Shown: positions 20,353 to 30,942 of the stretch, piece by piece
How the letters are laid out: each line of letters begins with the position of its first letter
Position numbering within the stretch: position 1 is the first letter of the stretch
NCBI GenBank assembly: GCA_001662425.1
Contig: BDDC01000328.1
Coordinates: forward strand, 20,925-72,332
Direction: 5' to 3'
Source of the DNA: Chlamydomonas sphaeroides
Taxonomy: Eukaryota; Chlorophyta; Chlorophyceae; Chlamydomonadales; Chlamydomonadaceae
DNA length: 51,408 bases
Notes under the pieces: model-generated
What the model saw: only the letters and a program-made list of their open reading frames with translations
Told to the model about the DNA's origin: nothing
Database searches by the model: none
Translations under genes and position numbers: made by a program

Positions 20353-23300
20353 ATGTATTTCCTACCTAATGGTACATTAGGGCGTCTCGGCGCCAACTTG
20401 AAGACCCTTACGTCGGTCGTTCGCTCGTTCCATGACCTCGGCTTACCAATGCCTCCCGTCGTGCAACCGAGATGCTGCTTCAACTGCAACAGTACGCCTG
20501 TGCACCGTAGGCACCTGTTAGCGGGCCTTTCCGCACTTCCACTGACTTCAGCAGCGTTTCCAAGGCCAGCCTCGTCACAGCTGCCACCACTCACGCTGCT
20601 GCGGCGACCGCAACCTGCCATCAATACCGGCGCAACAATGCCTATCGAGTCGCTCAGCCTCGACGATGACCGCTTTGTCGACCTGCTCGGAAAACTCGTT
20701 GGGGAGTCGCGCTACCTGCAGAATAACCCACCAGAGCACGTCCCCGTCGAGGACCGGGGTGAGCGACCCGGCGCAAATTCTGACGAGGAGATCCCGAACT
20801 CCCGCGCGCTTCTCAGGAAGGGCGCAGGATTGAGCCAATTCCGACCAGCAGCACTTCAATTGGCTTCTGCAGCTGCTGCTGGCAGCGGCTGTCGGCTGTC
20901 GGCTGGCCGCAGTCAAACCCCAAACGCGTGCTACCCGCGTGGCGGCTGCCCGCCATCTAACCCCCGGCGACACCCCCTGACCCCCGCTCCCCTGCTCCCT
21001 GACGCACGCCCCAGCTGGGCGGCATGTGCTGGACATCCTGCAGCCGCTGAGCGAAGAGGCGGGCGGGCCGCTGCGCATCCGCCACGTTTCATACGCCGAG
21101 GGCCGCGGTGAGCCTTGGCCTGGCGTCTGCCCTGACGCACGTTGCTCGTACGCGCGGCACCAGCAGACATTGCCCACCGTGACCTGCACGCAACACGAGT
21201 GGGGATCACATCAGGCGGCGGCTGTGCTGTTCGCTGATGCCGCTTGTACTGCCCTCCCGCCGGTGCCCATGCCCTCGCGCTCGACCGCCTTGACCTCCCC
21301 CCCCAGGCAACATCATCGTCGAGGTGCGGCTTTAGCCTTGGCATATCCACGCTCGTGCCAAGCACCCAATCACGCCGCTGCCCTCCTTTGCGGCGCCTAC
21401 TCCCGCAATTGCCGCTACTTCACGCCCAATTCCCTCCCCCTGCCGCCCTGCCGCCTTCCCCAGTACCCCGGCGAGCCCGACGGCGGCATCATGTCCTTCG
21501 TGGGCGCCCACATGGATGTGGTACGGCAACACGGGGTCCTGCCGTACGGAGCTACCACGCTATCCACCGCAACTGTGGTGCCACTGTACCAAGCCTGCGC
21601 CGCTCCCCGTCAGCCCGCGTACCCCCATCCGCCCGTCCGCCTGCCGCCAGGTGACTGCTAACCCTGACGTGTGGACCTTCGACCCCTTCACGCTCACGGT
21701 GCGGGAACAGAGGCCGGCACCTGCCGGCGGCGGCCGCCCTGGTCCTGCACCCCAGCGACACCAGCGCACAGCAAGCCAGGCCTCCCATCCCGTGGTGGCC
21801 CCTGGTAGAGTGGCCATCCCGCATGACCCTCTCCCGGCCAACCCCTCCCCCGGCCAACAGCCATGGCCCCACACGCCGCTCCCTGGGCCTCTCCCCTCAT
21901 GCCTGCCTTGCCCTCTCCATGCCTCACACATGACGCCTCCTTCTCCATACCCCCTCGCTGCCCCTTGGCCCACCCAGGTGGACGGCGACAAGCTGCGGGG
22001 CCGAGGCACCACGGACTGCCTGGGGCACGTGGCGCTGCTCACCGAATTCTTTAGGTAAGGGGATAAACGGGGAAACGGAGGGAGGAGGGTGTCTGGGGTT
22101 TAAGACGGTGCCCGGGGCGAGGAAGGCCCGCGCCGCCGCCAAAAGCAAGTAGGCATGGAAGGGGCGGGGCAGGGATGCGGGGATGTGGACCTAATCTGCG
22201 GCGCCCCGTCCGACCTCCCCCACCACCCCGCAGGCAGCTGGCGGAGGCGCGGCCCAAGCTCAAGCGCACCATCGTGGGCGTGTACATCGCCAACGAGGAG
22301 AACAGCAAGGTGCGGCGGCGGGAGCAGGAGGAGGAGCGGGAAGAAGTGGTGGAGGTGGCGGAGAAGGAGGAGGAGGAGTGGGAGGTGGCAGAGGAGGGGG
22401 GGAGGTGGAGAGGAGCAGGAGGAGCAGGCCGAGGCATCGGGCAGCACGTCGAGGCGCAAGCGCGGCAGCACGAGGCGAACCCCACACTTCATCCTGCCCG
22501 CGCCATGGGCTGGGTCGGTCCACACTGGCCCATGCGCCGCTGAGGGTCGTGCTGCCCTTCCCCCTCTCGCCTGTGCCGGCCTGGCAGGTGCTGGGCATCG
22601 GCATCGACGAGATGGCGGCGCGGGGGCTGCTGGAGCCGCTCAAGAAGGGGCCGCTGTACTGGTGCGCGGCAGGGGGCATGTGGGGAGCCATGTGTGGTGC
22701 TTTAATTTGTTGTTGTACTGCTGCATGGCACAATGGCTACCGGGTGTACGAAGGGTTGTTGGCTCGGCCCATGTCGCCATCCTTTCGCTCCCCCTCCATC
22801 GCCTGCTCCCTGCCTGCCAGGGTGGACGTGGCGGACTCACAGCCCTGCATCGGCACAGGCGGCATCGTGGCCTGGTCGCTCAAGGTGGGGTGGGTGTGGC
22901 CCGCACCCCGTGGAGTCCCCGAACCCATCCGCGCGCGGGCCGGCGAGCCTGCCCCCTGAATCGCCCGATGCCGGCCCTCTGTTGACGCCTCTCGCCCGCA
23001 CCTTCCACCTCCCGCCCCGCCTACACGCACCCGCACGCACGCTCAGGCCACGGGCAAGATGTTCCACAGCGGGCTGCCGCACAAGGCTATCAACCCCATG
23101 GAGCTGTGCATGTCGGCCATGGGCTACATGCAGGTGGGGGGGAAAGCTGGGAACAAGGGCTAGGGTTCGTGCGTAGGATAGGGCCAGTGCCGCCTGCCTG
23201 GGGTGAGGTCTCTGGCTGAATGGGTGATGTGAATGTCTTTCTCCCGTCATTATGGCTGACTAGGGTGTTTACAACCCAAACATCCACAGGACCGCTTCTA

Positions 23301-24783
23301 CAACGACTTCCCGCCGCACCCCGACGAGGCCAAGTGAGTCCAGGGGATGTACGAGTGGGGGGCAGGGCACACTGCCGCCCATGCACACGTTGCCATACAC
23401 CGACGTGCATCTCCCGTACGCAAACAAACGCACACAAACGACGAGGACGGCCGTATGTGAACGCGTTGAAGTGAGGGCGTGCTGTGCCGGGGCCGAGTTG
23501 CGTTGTTAGCATGGGGTTCCTAGCGCGCGCGTCGGCGGGTGCTGCGCCTGACCGCTGCTTAGCACTTCAACACTCGCTACCATTCTCGTCAGGTAACTCA
23601 AGTCATGGTACGGGGGCTGGGCGGGGAACCGGGTTCCTTCTGGGTTGCTGGCGCGAAGTTAACCGAATTCCCTCTGTGCACGGCCGACGCGCCACTCCGC
23701 CCCGGGCAGTCTGGGCATCACTTCCGCACTGGCGCTTTTAAACGCATTCCCTCCGCGCACGACCAGCGCGCCACTCTACCAGGGGCGTGCTGTGCCGCGT
23801 GTGGGGTTCTGTTCTACCAAACACTGAAACATACCGACGTGCATCTCCCGTACGCAGGTACGGCTTTGCGACGGCCTCGACCATGAAGCCCACGCAATGG
23901 AGCTACCCAGGTACGGGGCAGGCAGTAGTGTTCACGAAGGGCTGGGTGGCGCCGCAAGGGGCGATGCTGCGGCCGGGGAGCAGGGGCAAACCTAGCCGAT
24001 GCTAGCTGCGGCCGTTACTCCAACACGTGGGGTTGGGGCGGAGCAGCACCTGCCTGCCGCCGCATTACGTCCACCACCACCGCCTCCACCCACGGCCATC
24101 CTCCGCCTCCACCTCCCATCCTCCCCACAACCGCCCCGCCTCCACCTCCACCCAGGTGGCTCCATCAACCAGATCCCCGGAGAGGCGACCATCAGCGGCG
24201 ACTGCCGCATCACGCCCTTTTACGACATCCACACGGTACGACACCGCCACCCACCCCTCTCGTCCCCTCCTGCGCGAGGCCAGGCCCCGCCCCCACGGAG
24301 CTCCGTGGATGGCACCAACCCGTTCTCGGCCCTGCAACTGCCCTGCATGTCGGCGTGCGCGGCGATGCCCCTGCCCACCCCCCCCACCCCACGTCCCGCA
24401 TCACAATCTGCAATGCCCGCGCCGCTCGGCCCTCTCCTCCTCCTCAGGTCATGGACACGCTCAAGGGCTACGTGGACGACCTCAACTCAGCCAGCAGCGG
24501 GGCGCTGGAGGCGCTGCCCACCAAGGGGCCCTGCTCGCGGTGGGGGATGGGGGCCTGGGCCGAGGGCTGGGCGGGGCGGGTGATGGGGAACAGGCGTTGT
24601 GGCGGCATGGCAGGGCAGAGCAAGGTCTCGAGAGTGCGGGTGAAGTGGGCATGGGGGCATGCGCCCTGTTGCCCCTGGCCACATCGCCAGGCCGCCTCCC
24701 ACCGCCTGCCTCCCCTTCCCGGACCCGTCTCGCCTCCAGCCTCCCGCCTGCCTCCGCAGCTACGTGCTGGCCCACGCCCCATC

Positions 24784-24814
<31 letters not shown>

Positions 24815-25692
24815 AACACCTGCCTCCCCTTCCCCCATCTCTCCCCCGTCTTTGCCCACACCTCACCCCACAGCTACGTGCTGCCCGAGGAGGGGCTGCG
24901 CGGGCGGCTGGAGCTGACGTTCTTCGACTCCATGGCCAAGGGCATCGCATGCAACCTGGACAGCGACGGTGGGAGGGACTGGGGTAATGTGTTGACGGTA
25001 CCGGTTTGCCGGGCGCTGCCAACGCTCCGTGGTACCTGCAGGCTCCTGGTGCCGAAACGTGTCAAACCCGAGGTCCCAAATCCCTCCCTCCTGCCCCTCA
25101 GGCTTCAAGGCCATGGACACCGCCTTCACGCGGGTTTACGGGCACTGCACGCCCTACGCCATCACCGGCAGCTTGCCCTGCATCCGCGAGCTGCAGGAGG
25201 CGGGCTACGACGGTGCGTGCACAGGAGGCTACCGGGCCGCCGGCCCGGACTGCCCGGACCCTGCCTGCCGGGGGCAACCGGGACGCCATGATATGGCTGG
25301 GCACAGTCCTCCCATGTTGCTCGACTACTGTGACCCACCTCCTGCCTACGTGCGTGCCTGCCTGCCTGCTCATCCCGGTCAATGCCCCCTCCCCTCCCGC
25401 TCCCCCTCGCTCGCCCCCTCCCTGGTGCCGCAGTCCAGTGCATCGGCTTTGGCCGAATGGCCACATACCACGCCAACGATGAGTGAGTCGGGAGGGGCGG
25501 CGAAAGGGTGCGCAACTGCCGTGTGTAAGAGGAGCCGGGCACGGTTGGGCCTGTAGCGTGACGCGCGTAGCCTGTTCTTGACGCCCCATTTCCCCTCCGA
25601 CCCCCGGTGCTGCAAGGTACGCGCTGCTGTCGGACTTCCGGAAGGGCTTTGACGTGATGCGGGAGCTTGTACTGCACTTCAACGTCGCGTGA
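20353..25692 (+). CDS. NAOD: acetylornithine deacetylase (ArgE-like, M20 peptidase family)
   Basis: Eighteen exons: 20353-20758, 21015-21107, 21307-21323, 21464-21520, 21651-21698, 21978-22054, 22234-22309, 22588-22661, 22821-22884, 23047-23133, 23290-23333, 23858-23910, 24156-24235, 24448-24539, 24874-24968, 25102-25212, 25434-25482, 25617-25692. All junctions keep frame and give 532 residues. Exon 3 is a 17-base micro-exon. M20 landmarks: GAHMDVVTANPDVW with the metal-binding His and Asp (about 188 and 190), GRGTTDCLGHVALLTEF, IANEEN with the catalytic Glu pair (254-255), GKMFHSGLPHKAIN, STMKPTQWSYPG and NQIPGEATISGDCR. The order matches plant acetylornithine deacetylase, which releases acetate from N-acetylornithine in ornithine/arginine synthesis. 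Residues 1-95 before MPIESLSL are an extension that may be an organelle-targeting peptide; a start at 20638 would give 437 residues, near the usual length. Confidence 0.95.
23400..23856 (+). repeat. 23-base direct repeats bounding an inserted segment in an intron
   Basis: The 23-mer starting ccgacgtgcatctcccgtac occurs at 23400-23422 and again at 23834-23856, where it forms the 3' end of the intron before exon 12. The 411 bases between the copies include copy 2 of the dispersed repeat (23645-23831), which ends just before the second 23-mer. Confidence 0.85.
23645..23831 (+). repeat. dispersed two-part repeat, copy 2 (in acetylornithine deacetylase intron)
   Basis: This 187-base segment is homologous along its whole length to 11171-11357. 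Shared stretches include cacttccgcactggcgc, ggggcgtgctgtgccgcgtg and ggggttctgttctacc. It holds the same two tandem subunits. It lies sense to its host gene, whereas copy 1 lies antisense to the kinase gene, so it is unlikely to be a spliced or translated part of either. Confidence 0.85.
24787..24812 (+). repeat. CCTG microsatellite in an intron
   Basis: A (CCTG)n run of about six units lies in the intron before exon 15 of the acetylornithine deacetylase gene, between the echo of the acceptor at 24759 and the acceptor used at 24873. Confidence 0.7.
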
Positions 25693-26281
25693 GGCGATGT
25701 GCTGCTCTGCTGCCTGAGAATTAAGGCACGATCACACTGCTGGGGCTGGGCTGGGGCTGTCCGCCACGAGCGGCGCGCGTGCGGTATCGTGGGCAGGCGA
25801 GCGTCGGGCTAGACTTCAACGCCACAGACGCAGCTTGACGAGGAGCAGTGATAGCGGCCGCCTACCGAAGGTTCCATGGCGCGTGCCGTGCGTCACTGAT
25901 CAAGACATGCCGGATCATGGTCGGACCAGCCCGGGACGCGCGGACTGTTTTGCACTGCCCAGGAGGCGCAGGACTGTGCCGCGACCCACATTGGCCGGCC
26001 GGCGGGGCGCGTCAGGCCGCGCCATGTGTACCAAGAGTGCGCCCGCGGTCGGTGCCGTGTGGCTGCGTGTTCATGGGTGTACTTTTATGGCGTACCGTAC
26101 ATGTACCGTATCTGGTGTTTGTGGTTTTGTGTGGGACGCCATTGTTTCATGTTTTGTTGAACCTCGCTGGTGTTGTGGTGTTGGTGTGCGGTAGTGTTGA
26201 ACCAGGGCCTGGCAAGTGCCATGTCGCGCCAGGGCAGGGTCCCGTGCTGGTGGCGCCGGTAGGGCCGGAAGCCGGCCACCG

Positions 26282-26286
26282 TGTAA
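26282..26286 (+). terminator. putative poly(A) signal TGTAA of the deacetylase gene
   Basis: This is the first TGTAA I found after the deacetylase stop codon at 25692 on the plus strand. Confidence 0.45.
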
Positions 26287-26475
26287 GCGCGTGAAAGATG
26301 GAGTTGATGGATCTTGCTCTTGCGGCACTAGTCGCCGTTTGCTCAAGAGGGCTGCTTTGGTCTTCATGACGACATGGCAGTTCTCGTGGCGTAGGTGAAG
26401 GCCTTCCAAAACTCCAGCGACGCCACCTTCGAGCACTTTCCACCGGGCCGGACCGCATGGAGCCAGAACGATGGC

Positions 26476-26482
26476 TATAAAA
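26476..26482 (+). promoter_or_regulatory. TATA box of the NHL-repeat gene
   Basis: TATAAAA lies 165 bases upstream of the ATG at 26647. Initiation some 30 bases downstream would give a 5' UTR of roughly 135 bases. Confidence 0.55.
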
Positions 26483-26646
26483 CGCAGCCGCGCCCTCGTT
26501 GTTCTTTATTCCTCCCTGCAGACAACATACATACTTACACTTCAAGCCACTTATCAGTACTTCAAGCTATATCCTCTTTCTCTCTGTCAATCTGCGATTG
26601 CCGTGTTTGCCGGCCTTCGCGAGTTGCGAAGCCGCGTCCATCTAAG

Positions 26647-28422
26647 ATGGAGACGGTTCTGCCACTGCTACACCAGCTTGATGCTGCCGGCGTCGTGGCT
26701 GCGATTGCCCGCGCGGGCCCGCAAGGCGAGCCCGAGCATTTGGTGTTCCTCAACACCTCTACACCAGGATGCAGGCCCACAATTGCGACACTGCGTGGCA
26801 GCAGCAGTAGCAGCACTTGGCGGCTGGGCAGCTCGCTGGAGCTGTTCGAGGAGGTCGTGAGCGGCTCTGGGCCCGCGCTGGGCCCAGCGGCATCTCTGCG
26901 AAGCTACCAGCCTTCAGCGAGCTTCTCGGCCGCAGTCTACTGCCCCTTCACCAACCTTACTTTCTTCATCGAGGGCAACGCCCTTCTGGCGCTGGATGCC
27001 GACAACATCGTCAAGCTCATCGCTGGATGCCGGGGCGACGCTCGCTTCGCGGACGGCCCGGGCAGCAGCGCCCGCTTCGCCTTCCCCACAGCCATTGCGG
27101 TCCCGCAACCCGGTCAGGTTGTGGTGTCAGATGCGCACGGCCTGCGCATTGTGCGCATCCCGCACCTCAGCCCCGACTTCAGCCGCCTGGCCGCTGCCGG
27201 TATCGCGGTGGCCACTCTTGCCCACCACGACGAGCTATCAGAGCGCCTGGGCTGCCGCGGGCCGCTCACTCTGGCGAGTGGCTCAGGGCCTCTCCTCCTG
27301 GCGTCCGCGACTGCCGCATACCGCCTGGCGGTCCACCCAGGGTTCCCGGGTCCGAGCGCCGCCTTTTGCCCCTCGTTCAGCTGGAAGCCCTTTGCTGGGC
27401 AGGAGGGCGTGAGCGCCTGCTACCCTGTGCTGCTCGACGGCTCGGGGTCCTCGGCGCTGTTCGCAAACGTCACTGACATCGCCTATGGTCCAGACGGCGC
27501 TGCCCTGGTCACCGACCTCACCAGCGATGGCGGCTTTGCGGTTCGCTCCCTGGCTACTGACGGTGCTGTCGTCACCCTGTTTGCGAGCGGTGCGGCGCCA
27601 GAGGACGATGGCCCAGGGTCCAGCGGGCTGCGCTCCGGCGACGCCTGCAGCAGCAGCGGGAGCGGCAACGATGGGTGGTATGCGGCTGACGACGAGAGTA
27701 CGTCGTTTGACGACTCGCCGAGCCGGGGCAGGAGCCTCGGCGACTTCGAGCCGTACGAGCCCTGTAGTGACGAGACCGATGGCGTGGAGCTTGGTGCGGC
27801 GTTTGATGCCGAGGGCGATTCCGGTGCCGCAGGCGCGTGGTCGGGCAGCTGGCAGGGCGGCCTGCGCAGCCCCCTGCTGCTGCCGGGAGGCGGCCTGCTG
27901 CTGTGCTGCCCGCTGCAGGGCCGCCTGCTGCTGCTGCACCCCGCGACGCAGGCGCAGTCGCAGCCGTCCCGTGCCTGCAGCGCTGTTGCGCTTGCTTCCC
28001 CCGCGGCCTGCATCGCGCCAAGCAGCGGATTCACGCTCGCAGGCCTCCCACCCACCCCAGGGCCCGCAGGGCAGAGCACGCCCGCACGCGACTCGGCGGC
28101 GTGGCGGGGCTGGCGGTCGCAGGGGTCTGACCAAGATGACAACGACGACGACGACGACGGCATGGCCAGCTGCTCGGGTTCGGGCATCGGGATGGCGGGC
28201 CTGGCGTGCGGTCTGGAGTGCAGCGAGGATGCGGCCGATGCGCTGAGCGAGTGCAGCGACGCGGGCAGCAACATGCGCGTGGGCGACGACAACGACGGCG
28301 ACGTGGGCTCTGGCCAGCTGCCTTGCGCGCCGGGCAAGCGCATGCGCCAGGTGCTGCCCTCGCCTGGTGCCGCGTGCGCTGATGAGGCTGGGCGGGCGGC
28401 GAAGCGCGTTTGTTGCGCATGA
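26647..28422 (+). CDS. single-exon NHL-repeat protein with acidic low-complexity C-terminus
   Basis: One uninterrupted exon encodes 591 residues, starting METVLPLL; the ATG at 26647 aligns with the start of the paralogue at 457, so the upstream in-frame ATG at 26395 is not used here. NHL-type blades are visible: DNIVKLIAG then ADGPGSSARFAFPTAIAV and GQVVVSDAHGLRIVRI (about 118-178), and later NVTDIAYGPDGAALVTDLTS with FAVRSLATDG. These match the NHL consensus of a P-x-x-I-A-V strand, a D/G turn and an I-R strand. The C-terminal third is Ser/Gly/Asp-rich with a DDNDDDDD run, and ends with basic clusters (GKRMRQV, AAKRVCC) that could be a nuclear signal. Many green-algal NHL proteins also carry BTB domains; none is seen here. 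Lack of introns is unusual beside its neighbours. Confidence 0.8.
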   Translation: METVLPLLHQLDAAGVVAAIARAGPQGEPEHLVFLNTSTPGCRPTIATLRGSSSSSTWRLGSSLELFEEVVSGSGPALGPAASLRSYQPSASFSAAVYCPFTNLTFFIEGNALLALDADNIVKLIAGCRGDARFADGPGSSARFAFPTAIAVPQPGQVVVSDAHGLRIVRIPHLSPDFSRLAAAGIAVATLAHHDELSERLGCRGPLTLASGSGPLLLASATAAYRLAVHPGFPGPSAAFCPSFSWKPFAGQEGVSACYPVLLDGSGSSALFANVTDIAYGPDGAALVTDLTSDGGFAVRSLATDGAVVTLFASGAAPEDDGPGSSGLRSGDACSSSGSGNDGWYAADDESTSFDDSPSRGRSLGDFEPYEPCSDETDGVELGAAFDAEGDSGAAGAWSGSWQGGLRSPLLLPGGGLLLCCPLQGRLLLLHPATQAQSQPSRACSAVALASPAACIAPSSGFTLAGLPPTPGPAGQSTPARDSAAWRGWRSQGSDQDDNDDDDDGMASCSGSGIGMAGLACGLECSEDAADALSECSDAGSNMRVGDDNDGDVGSGQLPCAPGKRMRQVLPSPGAACADEAGRAAKRVCCA

Positions 28423-28986
28423 CGAGACTGTGTGCCTTCCGTACCGTGTGCCTGTGAATAGATCGCTAGGTGGTGGGCCTTGCGCCGCTGAGACACGTCA
28501 GCTGGCGGCCCCCTGATGGACGCGGTTCCTAGGCATGGGCATGTGGTTGGCGGGTCTGAGCGAGCAGCCTGTGATGCTGTATGAACGACCGTTGGTACTG
28601 GTGTACGTATAGCGCGTGGGCCGGTCTGATGATTGCTACGTGCCGAGGGCTGCCGCGTGTATGCACACGGAGCGTGTAGGTCGGTCGCAGGGGAGGTCAG
28701 TCGTGAGCCGAACCCCGGCCCGGATGGTTTGTTTGGCGGCTGCATGTGTTGGTGCGGCCCGGCGTGACATTAGCAGCAGGTTGGGGGTTGCGGTGTGGAC
28801 CGCAGACATTGCGGGGTGTGTGCGAGACACACGACGCTCGGCAGATCGCGCCTCGCATGCATCCATGCGGGGTCGGATGGTGATGCATCCTTACGTCGGG
28901 CCGTGCGGCTGGCGGACGTGGGGTCGTGCAGCTTGTCACCATCGCAGCCTTTGCCGGCATAAAGACAATGTGTGTTAACAAAATAA

Positions 28987-28991
28987 TGTAA
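28987..28991 (+). terminator. putative poly(A) signal TGTAA of the NHL gene
   Basis: TGTAA in an AT-richer context 565 bases after the stop codon at 28422. Confidence 0.55.
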
Positions 28992-30596
28992 GCAGATTCC
29001 AATTTTGTGCGCCTCTCCCGTGTCCCCTGGCGCCCTCGGGCCACGGCCCGTGCGGTCCGCCTGCCAGCTACCACCCCCGATAACTGCCTTGCCCCGACGC
29101 CACGGCCAGAGGCCAGCAACATCCAGCAACATCCAGCGCACACAGCCGCTGGCGGCAACACACAGCCCCATCCAGCCAGCGCACACAGGCACATCCAGAA
29201 CCGCACAGCCACGGCTACTAGCACAACAGCTAATCCCATAGCGTCCCATTTCCTGCGCCCTGCCCAGCAGCGACCATCACAGCACGCGCCAGCTGCACAG
29301 TAGCTGCACAAGGACGGAAAGCCGAAGCGTTGCAGCGCGCATCGACGGAAAGGGGCCGCCAGCCACAGGACCAGATATATTGACCGTTTCACCAGCCAGC
29401 GCGGGTATGTAGCTAGCGGCCAGCAGCCCAAGGTTTCCTCGCTACATCATATTCAGTACCGCACCGACCCCACCAATCTCTTTCCCGAAACTGCGCACCC
29501 ACGCAGCTGCGCACACACGCCTCTAAGAGCACGAGCCAGAGCACACACAGCATGAGCAGGCGATGTAAAGGAGGAGGAGGCGTTGTCCCCAACAGACATC
29601 CCTGCCCACCCACCCACACACCCCATGCAAGAACTGCCTACACTTTCAACGTTCCAAGAAGGACGGTGTGTTGATGCTCGCTCAAGCACTTCGGCGTACG
29701 TGAGTGGGTCCTTGCGGGGAAGGGTGCCGATCATCTTGCCAGGTAGGGGAAAGGGGCCAGCGCACACACCCGGCGCCTCCCTCGGCCTGTGGCGCCAAGT
29801 AAGGCGCAGTTGGCCATCCACGAGCTGCCCTCTGGCGCTAGCACCACCCCTGCACTACTGCGGCACGGCACCGGCCACCTCTTCCCACCCCCACTCCCAC
29901 CCCGCCTTATCCCCGGACACGGGTCGCGTCGTCCAAAGGTCTCCTGATGCACATGCGCGCCAAGCGTGTACAACAGCACAGGCGGCTAGTTATATTCGTT
30001 ACCTCCATGCCCCCTACCTCCAACACCGCACACCCCCTGCCCTCACTGCATGCCGCCCAGCTAGCTGCTCCGGCAGCGGTGGCGGGGAGCGGGCGCTGCT
30101 GGACTCTTGCCGGGGCGGCGTGCAGGCTCTTGCAGTCCCCCTCTGGCAGCAAGCCCGGTGTGTGCGTGTGGCTGCAGAGGGCCCTGTGGACCGCTGGGGC
30201 TGTCTCGGCACGTCTGTCGCCGGCGCGCTCGCGCCGCATACATGGGGTCCTGACACGACGCTGGCAAGCGCCTGACACAGCCACATCGCGGCTCTTGCAC
30301 AACACGACGCGCTCCTGCCTCTCTTCCGTCCATTGGCACGCGACCTCGCTCCTGCGCCGGCATCTGCACCCTTGCATGCCCGCCTTCCGCTCCCATTACG
30401 CGCTCCCCCCCGTTCTGTCCCTGCGCGTGCGCAGCCCCTGCCGCCGCGCCCGTCATACGACGACGCAGCGGCAGCTGCCGGCCGCCGCCGGCCGCCGCAC
30501 GACCACCTGCATCCACGCCCCGCCCCGCCCCGATCGCCCCCGCCGCCGCCGCCGCAGCACACACACGTGCTACTCCATTACGTTCCTTAAGAAAGA

Positions 30597-30620
30597 ACAC
30601 ACACACACACACACACACAC
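30597..30620 (+). repeat. (AC)12 microsatellite
   Basis: Twelve uninterrupted AC dinucleotides in the convergent intergenic region. Confidence 0.95.
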
Positions 30621-30942
30621 ATGCACACAGCCTTGCGCCAGCGCCCCCGCACACTAGGGCCGAGCGCTGCCCGACACCGGCCCGCGCTGCCCACACGGCA
30701 CTGACCCATGGGCCGCGGTGGCGCATGTGCCGCAGCCCTCCACGGCCGCCCAGGTGCGATCCGGGCTAGAGCCCAGGTGACATCATGGGCTCACCGCTGC
30801 TTCCCCGGTCCCTGCCGCTGCTGCTCCTCGCACCTTGTCCCTGGGGGGGAGGCCACAGCCGCCCTGCCTTTCGGTACGCCCGCCGCGGGGCCGCCAGCCC
30901 TCCCGCCGCCCGCCGCCGCCGGCTCCTACCTGGCAGCGCACC

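Larger units (their letters stand above)
25693..26646. other. intergenic: 3' UTR, poly(A) signal and promoter of the next gene
   Basis: This stretch contains the 3' UTR of the deacetylase, with TGTAA at 26282-26286 about 590 bases after the stop as a likely poly(A) signal, and the promoter of the single-exon NHL gene. An open frame reaching upstream of 26647 exists but lacks the paralogue's sequence and is taken as 5' UTR. Confidence 0.5.
28423..30942. other. long convergent intergenic region
   Basis: This 2.5 kb lies between the stop of the NHL gene (plus) and that of the TMEM184-like gene (minus). TGTAA at 28987-28991 can serve the NHL gene. A (AC)12 microsatellite is at 30597-30620. One minus-strand stretch at about 29620-29792 has coding character and may be an extra exon of the TMEM184-like gene or of an unknown one. 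The rest is Pro/Ala/Arg-coding GC-rich sequence without recognisable motifs. Confidence 0.5.

Noticed and set aside
22155..22543. Glu/Arg-rich open frame after an exon of the deacetylase gene
   Set aside because: It begins in a real exon but then runs into an intron of gag/gga repeats; the donor at 22310 and acceptor at 22587 restore the M20 protein sequence.
26395..26646. Earlier in-frame ATG for the NHL gene
   Set aside because: The stretch contains a TATA box and has no counterpart in the paralogue, which starts at the position equivalent to 26647.
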